Part shown: one piece after another, positions 56,232-64,000 of the stretch
Numbering within the stretch: position 1 is the stretch's first letter
How the letters are laid out: the number at the start of each line of letters is the position of its first letter
Assembly: GCA_022478985.1 (NCBI GenBank)
Contig: JAKSZP010006728.1
Coordinates: forward strand, 62,001 to 126,000
Origin: Massospora cicadina
Lineage: Eukaryota > Entomophthoromycota > Entomophthoromycetes > Entomophthorales > Entomophthoraceae
Direction of reading: 5' to 3'
DNA length: 64,000 nucleotides
Notes under the pieces: generated by a model
The model's database searches: none
Seen by the model: the letters and a program-made list of their open reading frames with translations, nothing else
Told to the model about the DNA's origin: nothing
Program-made: the position numbers and the translations under genes

Positions 56232-57415
56232 TGTGACAGTCAAGGCGCTGCCTAACCACCACATAGCCCCAACCCCCCTAAGGCGGGGATTGCAGCTAAT
56301 AGTACCATGCACAATTTACATAAAAACGTAGGGCTCGAGGGCAACAACCATCAAAGTGGGGTTCTGTCAAATCAGATGCCACAAAATCAATAAAGCCTAG
56401 AGGCAAAGGCGGCAGAGGTCAACATAAATGGCGACTGGGCCAATCAGAGGCCGCCAACCCAAATTTCGAGGTCTCATGCATAGAGGTTGGCAATGGCAAA
56501 GAGCAGCCCAGCGAATCAGGGGCTGCCAAGCTGAATTATGCCAAAAATGGAAGCGGCATGAATCATGGCATTGGGCAGCTCAGCGAATCAGGAGCTGCCA
56601 AGCCAAATAACATAAAAGAGGAAATGTCAGCATCTGGAAGCTTGACAAATCAGGAGCTGCCAAGCCAAATAACTCCAGAAAAGGTAACAATGGCATCGGG
56701 CAGCTCAATGAATCAGGAGCTGCCAAGCTGAATCCGCCGCTCATCAAAATTATTGAGAGTTCTGGTGAAGGGAAGCTCAGCAAATCATGGGCTACCAGGC
56801 CAAATTATCCCAAAAATGGGAATTTTGGTGATAAGGTTGAGATGAGCTCTATTCATCCTTAACAAATAGAATATATGTGAAAAAGTTTCTGTAATGCCAC
56901 GGGTACTCAACGGATGGTCTAGAATGGGCCTAGATGAGGATTCAGAGACTGAGATTCTCAAGATAGGCCCACGGATAGTCCACCGCCCGCGGACTCCACG
57001 GGGTCCAATTTCCCCATACCCCCTCCCTAATAAAAGCAAACCAAGCAAAAGTGTTTAAGACAACTTCGTCTTCTAATATATACAATAAAAACCTATAAAA
57101 TCTAAAAATAAAATTTTGAAATTTTAAAATCATTTATTTGAGATTTTAAGGAAAATCGTGGATTTTAATGAATCATCATGGGCCATTCCTCAGATTTTGA
57201 CAGAGCTGTCGCATCTCTGTATGCTCTCTCTTGAGGCCAAACTGCCCTCCTCAGTGTGAGCATCATCCTTACAGTGTTCCAAGGATATTTAAATCGCTCA
57301 GCAAGCCAACAAATGTGGGACCTCACCACAGCGGCTCTCTCTTGGCTATGGGCTTTCACATGGGCCCTCTTGCCCAACTGCTTTGTGGCAATGTGGAGAG
57401 ACCTTGTTCATCACA
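56232..57415 (+). repeat. Gypsy-3 3' LTR
   Basis: Partner of 50767-51955; it carries the same hairpin array and the same gag-like 5' codons (ATG at 57178). Confidence 0.95.
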
Positions 57416-57420
57416 GCCAC
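57416..57420. repeat. Gypsy-3 target-site duplication, right
   Basis: GCCAC, exact copy of 50762-50766. Confidence 0.85.
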
Positions 57421-57600
57421 CAGTGTCACCGGGGCGTTTCTAACTTTTATGGTGCAAAAACCAACCTTTTGCTTCTCACCACGCTCGCCCAACCCTTTAT
57501 CAGGAATTGGGTGCACACTCATCTCCATGTGTGGATTATCAAACTTACTAGTCTTGAATCAAATTGGTTGCCAATAGTGATTTTAACGGGAAAGAAAAGT
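57416..57600 (-). mobile_element. LINE-B, segment 3 (5' end)
   Basis: Matches the 5' end of LINE-C (62860-63073): 'gcccaac', 'ggattatcaaact', 'agtcttgaat', 'ggttgc' and the terminal 'aaagaaaag'. This closes LINE-B, which is thus one copy spread over 36160-57600. Confidence 0.75.
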
Positions 57601-57787
57601 TTCAATTAAAAAGGATTTAATACACAAAAACTTTAACTTATCAAAAATAGAGATACAGTCTCATAGTAAATCTGAAAAGTGATATATTTATGCCTTTTAT
57701 ACTGTGGCTTGAGTTCTAATTTCTATCAATATATCTTAATTGCTTCATTTTAAAAAAGCTATGTAAGATTACCTTTCATTTTCTCAC

Positions 57788-57805
57788 TAATAATTTAAAT
57801 TATAT
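57788..57805. repeat. LINE-C target-site duplication, left
   Basis: TAATAATTTAAATTATAT, identical to 63074-63091. Confidence 0.9.
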
Positions 57806-57944
57806 TATAAATTTATTATGGGGAAGACCGACCATGGGACGGACACTTCCAAATATGACTCAGACGAGACAAAACTTAGTACCAGGGAGGCACCCCAGAG
57901 AAGCGATGCTATCTCTTGTTGCCAGCGGGAACACCACTTCTGGG

Positions 57945-60900
57945 GAGGGGGAGGGAACGTGTGTAGGGGTCGTAGCCACTATTGAGCACGTGTGGAGGAA
58001 GGGGTCTGATTTGATGAACCAGACTGGGAATCAGGAGGAGACCAGCTGTCGGTGATGCAGTGGGAGATATCCAAACATCCACACTTGAAAGTGGTCCACC
58101 AAATGAGACCGGAATCTGTGGACAGCTTCAGGGAGGGTGGGGATGGAGCCAGCGATGGCATCCAAGACAATAATGTGGATAGTCCACATGGCGATTTCAA
58201 CCACCAGAGCACGGAGGGAGGGTGGAAGGGAGGAGGCCATTGATAGAGCAAACATATCTCTTGACAGACTGAAGGGATGCGTTTGATCCTGGCTCAGCAG
58301 ACGTTGGACTTCGCGCCATATCACTTTAGAGGTGGGGCACTTCTCCAGGCGGTGGAACAGCGTTCCATACTGGCCACACATGACACAGGATGAGTGTAAA
58401 GCGTTAGAGCGCTCAGCTGTACGATACACCTGCCTCAGGCAGCGCCACACATGGGAGCGGACTTGAGGCTGCAACAGAGAGGATGGTGTGTGTATTTCCA
58501 GATAGTCTTTTGGGTCTCAGTGGAATAAGGGATGTCCATCATGTCCAGGTAGTCCACCCTGGATAAGACTTGGGGTCAAATGGGGATCACGCCATCATGG
58601 ATGGGTAGCCCCTGTACCTCTTGTGTGAACTGAGGAGAGGGGGCCTCTTCAGGTTGTATGTCCACTAATACGAATTCTCCACTCTGCACTTCGCATGGAG
58701 AGTAGGATTCGTTTGTAGTGGGTTTTAGTCCCGTGAGGACTTGTGACCAATATGTGTGATTCGAGGTATTTCATCAGGGAGTGGGGGTTTGATGGATTGT
58801 TGAGGCCCAAGGCTCGGGAGAAGTTGGAGCGGGCTGCGCGGGACCAGTGTTGGGATGGGGAGTGTAGGAGCAGTGACGGCCGCGATCCAGGTGCCCAGGA
58901 TCTTGGCGGCATGGGCTTTGAAGTCAAGCAGGCCCATACCACCATGATGATGAGGCCCAAACATGACCTCTAGTCGTACTGGTGGAGGGCGGCCTGACCA
59001 AAGCCATCCTTGCAGCAAAGCATACAGGGTTTTGAAGAAGCTTGGGGAGAAGGGGATGGCGTGGGCTCTGAACCAGACTTTGGATAGGAGCATAGAGTTG
59101 GCAAGAACAACCCTGCCAGTGAGGGTAGTAGGGTGGGCTCTGAGAGAGGTAATTCACTTTGTCACGTTGTCCAGTATACGGCACTCCATTACTGCTGACG
59201 CGTATCCGCCTGCCTCCATCCACACACCCAGATGGCGTACCGGTCCTATAGTAGGACGTGGCACAAAGGGGAGCACCAGTGGAGCGGTGTGTGTTGAGTT
59301 AGTAAGGCGTGGACGTGGGCGAGCAGATGGGCCGGGTTGAGAACTACTTGCTGGGGCCCAGCAGTTCTGAAACTGACCAAGGAGGATGATTTCAGTTTTG
59401 GAGGCGTTCATTGCCGCGTTGCTTACCCAGGAATATTCCTGGATGAGGGCTTCAAGCGCGCGTGCATCTTTGTTATTAGACACCCCCACCACGCAATCAT
59501 CTGCAAATGCCATCATCTTGACTGGGGTTTGGCCTGGCACATGGACCCCAGTGAGGTGGGCATTCACATTTCGCAGTAGTGGGTCAAGGCTGAAGTTGTA
59601 TAAGAGTGGGCTGGGGGGGTCCCCTTGTCGCAGGCCCCTTTGAGGGCGGACTACTTCCGTTAAGAAGCCTGGGCCGCGCACTGCCATTGTTGCAGATTCC
59701 GTGAGCAGCATCACCCAGTTAATGAAGTGGGGGTAGGCGGAATTGATGGAGGCAGGCCCTAAGGTATTCCCACTTTACTCTATCATAGGCCTTTTGTTGG
59801 TCCAAGAATACAAGTGCCCCAGAGGCTGTGGACTGACACACATTAGCCACAGAGTGCACGTTATCCCAAATTGACCTTCTGGGGATGAAACCAAATTGTT
59901 CTGGGGAGATGGTGGCAGATGCTACAGTCCCTAAACGGTCAGCCAAGATTTTGGTTAAACTTTTGGTGTCTGTGTTTGTTAGAGAAATGGGGCGCCAGTT
60001 GGCTAAGTCAAGCCTATCCCCTTTCTTGAAGAGTGTGACAGTAAAGGCCTCATGTCCTCCTGGTAGGAGGCGCATTTCCAACAGGCTTTTGGTTGAGTGA
60101 GGCTAGCAGCAATGGGGATATATATTTAAAATATTTTTGTAGAACTCATATGGAATGCCATCTGGGCCTGGGCATTTTCAGTTTGGCGCACCGCGAATGG
60201 CTGTCCATAACTCATTTGGAGTAATTAAAATCATTATTTCTGGGTATCAGAAAAATGGTGCAGATATGAGCTTGGTTGAGAAATTCTGCCATTTTGGCTG
60301 GCTGAATTGGTTCAGCTCAGTATAACTCATAGTAATATCTTTGTGTTTCAATTGCCACTTTGGCTGGTGTGTCCACAATGGAATTATCCGATCTTTGCAC
60401 CTGTGTGCAGGCCACGCTCTGGCGTGGTGCAAAAAAATTTTTGAAGAAGTACGCGGTGCACTTGTCACCTTTAGAGATTTTTGTGGCCCTGTATTGGACA
60501 CAAACCCGATGTTTGTGTTGCCTTTTGAGTGCGTTGAGGTGGGCGGCTGCCTCTGCCCACTTCCAGCCCCATGCAGGGCTATATCCTGTGGCTGGAATGT
60601 TGGACTCCAAGTGGGCCAATTCCGCCAGTGCATGCAATATAACCACCGATGTTGCTCGTGAGCATCTGGAGGAGAGATAGCAATAGTGGCGGATGGTGTC
60701 TTCCTTGAAAGTTGCCCATGTGGAAATAGGGTCTGCACAAAATGGTGCAACAAACGATTTCGCCAAAGTTGCCTCTTCCACCCACATGGAAAATCCTGGC
60801 GACGTGAGCTCGGGGGGCAGATTTTGCACCAATGTGGGGCCTTTGCAACTGTGATGGGTAAGTGGTATGTTATCAAGACCAGTCAGTGGTCGGAGAATTC

Positions 60901-61620
60901 TTTTCGTTGTTTTGAAGTGGGAGATGTGGGGTTGGAATTTCGCCGGTGCTAGAATAAGGTCAATTTGGGTCATGGACCTTAGTTGGCCGTTGTGGACGTG
61001 GGGACACGTCATGTTTTTGAGCAGTGGGGCATGTCACAGCAGCGCATCCATTAACCCAAGGGTGGCTTTTAGAATGCATAGTTCTACATGACCCTGTGGG
61101 GCGTGGGGTGAGGGCGGCCACCAGTCCGTTGGTGAGGTTAGCCAACAGTTCATGTCGCCAACTAGGAAAGAATTGGGGGGTAGCGGGAGGGATTTGACTA
61201 ATGAGAAAAAGTCCCAACGCTCATGTGCACTGTTTGGGGTGTAAATGTTGATGATTGTGTGCAACATCGGCCCATGAGAAGGTGACAATGAGTACTCAGC
61301 CATTTAGGAATGTTTCTGAAGATGTAAATTTGAAAAAATTGTCTTTCCAAATTAGCACCTCACAGTGCTTTGACCAAAAGGATAGGGATGGTAGGAGCAT
61401 TGTTTTCCAAGCTTCCTCGAAACCTCGTGGACAGTGGGACTCCTGGATGGCCAGGATATCCACGGGTAAATTGTTTTGTAAAAACTCATTTTCCTAGCCC
61501 AGGATGGGGAGGCCTTGAGTCTGGCAGTATTCAGCGTCCCTAGAGTGAAGGTTTCCCCCATCACACCTTAGGTGCAAGGGGTGGGCCCCTGGGCCCACCA
61601 GCCTCTTCCAGGTCCCCACG
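57945..61620 (-). pseudogene. LINE-C ORF2 (endonuclease-reverse transcriptase), broken
   Basis: Endonuclease: NSFLVGDMNCWLTSPTDWWP (~61160) and MTQIDLILAP (~60970), then a segment into RT: SLTKILADRLGTVASA, QFGFIPRRSIWDN and FLDQQKAYDRVKW (59719-60081). A C-run near 59725 has five C where LINE-A has seven, which breaks the frame before LRQGDPPSPLLYNFS and AFADDCVVG (~59510; Asp pair intact). The C-terminal motif CVMCGQYGTLFHRLEKC is at ~58370. A private TGG to TGA change at 58031-58033 cuts the C-terminus. Shared TGA stops with LINE-A are at four Arg/Trp positions. Confidence 0.85.
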
Positions 61621-61706
61621 GGCTTTCACAGCAGCGTGGGTATTAGCAGCAACGCTATCAGGGTTTTTGTTAATTTTTGTGGAAAGAGTCACATTGGCTT
61701 TGGCCT

Positions 61707-62863
61707 TCACTTTTTGTTTTCCCGACGTTGGACGAATTTTTTGTGGTGCAGATAAGTTTGGTGCACTGTCGAGTGGGGCAAAAAAATTTTCTTGGTTGGG
61801 ATAGGTCCCAAGTTGGTTTTGACCGAGGCTTGGGTGCAGTGATTGGGTGAGATCGAATCTCCCATCGGATCCTCAAATTGAGTGGCCCATTCAGCATGGG
61901 CCTCCCAATCTGATTGGGTGATGGATTCCTGAGTTGCTTCCACCATGAAGGTCTCCATATCCTCCTGGTGTTGTGAGTGTGGGATGGTGGTGGTGGCCTT
62001 GGCCGCTTCCTTGGCCGTGGCCCTATGGGCCTGCTTGGCCTTCTTCTGCTCCTGTGGGGAGATGGGCTTTACCAATAGGTAGCAGCCTTGTGCTCCCCAC
62101 GGGAAAGCCTCCTTGGTGCTTGCAGTTGGTTCATAGTGCGCCTCTCTGCTGGCCATGGCCGCCAAGGGGTGCTCTTGTAATGTGACGCCCTCTTTGATGG
62201 GGCATGCATGTGCCTTATGGCCGAACGCATCACAGTGGGTGCAAATGGGGGGCGCGCTGTCCACAGTTACCCAGAATGGGTGGGTGGTAAGCCCTGCGAT
62301 GTCAATAAAGGTGGAGTGCGGGATCTGGGTTAGGTCCTTCGCGATCTCCTCAGTTGGGGTCAGAACTGTGATGGCTTTGCTAGTGCATAGGTGTGGCATC
62401 AGCGTGAAACGTTGCATTTCGAAAGATTGTATTTTGCTGTATATGGCGAGACCATCTTTCAGGTGTTGCTCCAAAATGTCACGTTTTACCGTAGTAGGCA
62501 AAAAGTCAAATGTGAGGAAAATTTGGTTTGATTTTGTCCATCTGGTGCATTTAGTTTCAATGACCCATTGCCCTTTGGGGAGGTCGACCACTATGCGCAC
62601 CGCTGCAGCCTTGTCTGCTGCTATTTTGCTTTCAAAACCTAGGTCCAGCCAACCGCGTGACATGGAGTGAGGTGCAACGTACACCGCGGTTGGGAAAATT
62701 TTGTGTACATCTTCACAAAATTTTTCCCATAGGGCCGTTTTTGGATGTCCAGATACACATGGACTCCGAATTCCACCAACAAAAGTGGCTGGAAATGTGG
62801 CGTGTTGATGTACTGGTTGCATTGTGCTTGCCACGCGAGTATCTCCGGGGAAATTGTGACCAC
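61707..62863 (-). pseudogene. LINE-C ORF1 (CCHC RNA-binding protein), near-intact
   Basis: Open for 375 codons from 62834 (a GTG in the genome; no ATG start is evident) to 61707. A one-base shorter A-run than LINE-A at ~62740 means the residues upstream of ALWEKFCEDVHKIF come from another frame (ISPEILAWQAQCNQY), so the true N-terminus is in the frame of 62863-62639. CCHC: C198, C201, H206, C211 (CTHCDAFGHKAHAC). The C-terminal third is Ala/Lys/Gln-rich, with EQKKAKQAHRATAKEAAKAT. It coats LINE RNA. Confidence 0.8.
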
Positions 62864-63073
62864 CAGTTTTTTTTAGATTTTTTTCTATTCCGCCAGATTC
62901 TCCGGGGCGTTTTTGAATGTTAGAGGCCGCGGGCCTTCCGCCTGCTCATCTTGCCTTGCTTGCCCAACTGCTTCCAGACATGGGCGCAGACTAATCCCCT
63001 CTATGAGATTATCAAACTAGATTTAGTCTTGAATTGAATAGGTTGCAAAAGTGTTTGCAACGAGAAAGAAAAG

Positions 63074-63091
63074 TAATAATTTAAATTATAT
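63074..63091. repeat. LINE-C target-site duplication, right
   Basis: Identical to 57788-57805. Confidence 0.9.
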
Positions 63092-63129
63092 AACTATAAA
63101 AATGGCAAAAGGTATCTTATAAAATAAAT

Positions 63130-64000
63130 TTTATTTAAATGAGGTAAGCCAACCAGGGGAAAGACATACCTAACTTAAAACTAAAACTATTAAATACTAA
63201 TGTAACTAATTGATTCAAACAAAATGCCCAAATGAGCGGATTAAATGAAGCACACTAAACAAAACAGTTAACCAGGTGGTCAGTGGAGACCGCTTATCCC
63301 TCCATGGTGGAAGGGGAGGGGGGATTGGGGTACTCATCTTTGGCAGCAGCTTCCTCATCCCTGAGTAGGGTATGTTTCAAGGTGGATAGCAAGGGCGTTG
63401 GGGCATTAGTGGCATGTGGTTTGATATCTTTGATGAATGGTACTTCCAAGAAATTTGCCAACCATAAAATGGCAGTGATATATTCAGCTAAAGCTTTATT
63501 GGCTTTAATGTGGGCGTCTGGTAGTTTAACGAATGTGACAATATTAGTTCATGTAATCTTAGCTTTCAGATTCCGTGCTACAGTTACCACATTCTGGATA
63601 ACGTCATTGAAATTTTTGTGTAATTGTTTTGCAATAATCTTACTTTTTGTTTTAAGATTTATGGGGATAACAGGAGGTTAAGTTCTCCTCCTGTGAGTAC
63701 TGCCACTGATTTGGAAGCAGCTTAGCAGAGGGATAGCAATCTGCTATGGCGGCTGCTTCTACTGCAAGCTGGTGGTTGCTGTAGAATGATTCAGCATTTG
63801 GCTGTGGGGCATATAAACAAGGGGGGAATTCTGCGTCCCATTTTACATTACAGAACTGGTTGGCTTGCGATGATGGTTCTTCAATGACATTACCTGATTT
63901 GTTGATTTCATCCAAAAACTCCCATGAGTTTTGGTTGAATTGAATTGGGGAATCAGCATATGGTTGAGGATTGGTTGATTTGTTGGAGGCTGCATGGGAC
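63130..64000 (-). mobile_element. ORF1-only non-autonomous retroposon, copy 2 (cut by window edge)
   Basis: The minus-strand 3' end at ~63130 reads TTTCCCCTGGTTGGCTTACC, then TCATTTAAATAAAATTT, the shared tail. The protein frame (fragments 63915-63652 and ~63640-63290) reads NAESFYSNHQLAVEAAAIAD and, further on, FVKLPDAHIKANKALAEYI and LLRDEEAAAKDEYPNPPSP. It aligns with copy 1 (34318-36010) over the C-terminal half. The 5' part lies outside the window. Confidence 0.65.

Larger units (their letters stand above)
50767..57415 (+). mobile_element. Gypsy-3: chromodomain Ty3/Gypsy element inserted in LINE-B
   Basis: LTRs of 1189 and 1184 bp (TGTGAC... to ...TCACA) with exact 5-bp TSDs. The interior encodes gag, protease, a long RT frame, RNase H, a DD35E integrase and a chromodomain, in chromovirus order. 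It is the best-preserved Gypsy element here, but it carries frameshifts in gag and after RT and several TGA stops. gag appears to start inside the LTR. It is inserted in the ORF1 5' region of LINE-B, so it is younger than that LINE. Confidence 0.95.
57806..63073 (-). mobile_element. LINE-C: full-length LINE, youngest LINE here
   Basis: A 5.27-kb copy of the LINE-A family on the minus strand, flanked by perfect 18-bp TSDs. ORF1 is long and open; ORF2 has the same domain order as LINE-A. Several TGA stops sit at exactly the same positions as in LINE-A, while others are private. The 3' end reads GTCCGTCCCATGGTCGGTCT, then TCCCCATAATAAATTT. Confidence 0.95.

Noticed and set aside
62155..62670. 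A 171-codon plus-strand ORF and its relative at 19219-19680 on the minus strand
   Set aside because: Both are exact antisense shadows of LINE ORF1 and are open only because ORF1 is GC-rich and conserved.
63283..63681. A 132-codon plus-strand ORF with hydrophobic end
   Set aside because: It is antisense to the ORF1-only retroposon copy 2, whose minus-strand protein aligns with copy 1; the plus frame has no counterpart in copy 1.

Overview
This 64-kb window is eukaryotic and is made almost entirely of retrotransposons and their remains. I found no convincing host gene, no structural RNA gene apart from a tRNA-like SINE head, and no CRISPR or prokaryotic feature. The element mix is Ty3/Gypsy elements (one with a chromodomain integrase), APE-type LINEs of L1/Tad1-like layout with a CCHC ORF1, and short non-autonomous elements. 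Together with short AT-rich spacers and many C-to-T/G-to-A stop codons, this suggests a TE-bloated fungal genome, perhaps a basidiomycete such as a rust. That assignment is inference. The LINE bodies are visibly more GC-rich than the AT-rich spacers.

Layout. 1-790: AT-rich, no gene. 791-6872 (-): decayed Gypsy-1 with both LTRs, PBS and PPT. 6873-9747: mostly unassigned, with a chromodomain remnant near 7.2 kb. 9754-16455 (-): a miniature LTR element (TRIM-like; two ~1.15-kb LTRs around ~0.29 kb) with 6-bp flanking repeats AAGGGG. One of its LTRs is split by a non-autonomous LTR element on the + strand (~12111-16210). 16462-18792: mostly unassigned, with one 167-codon ORF. 18814-24084 (+): LINE-A. 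25353-27651 (-): 5'-truncated LINE-D. ~27780-33480 (-): LINE-E, a second and more decayed LINE family. 33616-33900 (+): a tRNA-derived SINE with 15-bp TSDs. ~34230-36155 (+): an ORF1-only retroposon. ~36160-57600 (-): LINE-B, one LINE copy split in three by Gypsy-2 (40031-49604, +) and Gypsy-3 (50767-57415, +, TSD GCCAC). 57806-63073 (-): LINE-C with a perfect 18-bp TSD. 63130-64000 (-): a second ORF1-only retroposon, cut by the window edge.

Two networks tie these elements together. First, LINE-A/B/C/D, both ORF1-only retroposons and the tRNA-SINE end in related 3' tails (a 'TGTCC-TCCC-GGT-GGCTT-CCT' block followed by AATAAA-type A-rich DNA). This is what is expected if short elements borrow the LINE reverse transcriptase. 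Second, Gypsy-1, Gypsy-2, the TRIM-like element and the non-autonomous LTR element carry nearly the same primer-binding site (TGGTGCTCACTAC-), so they probably share a primer tRNA and perhaps enzymes.

All recognisable polymerase genes are broken by stops, frameshifts or lost catalytic residues. Many changes are transitions (CGA to TGA, CAA to TAA, TGG to TGA), consistent with cytosine methylation/deamination or a RIP-like process. Element boundaries come from LTR pairs, TSDs and PBS/PPT positions read by eye. They are firm for LINE-C, LINE-D, the SINE, Gypsy-2, Gypsy-3 and the TRIM-like element, and approximate elsewhere.
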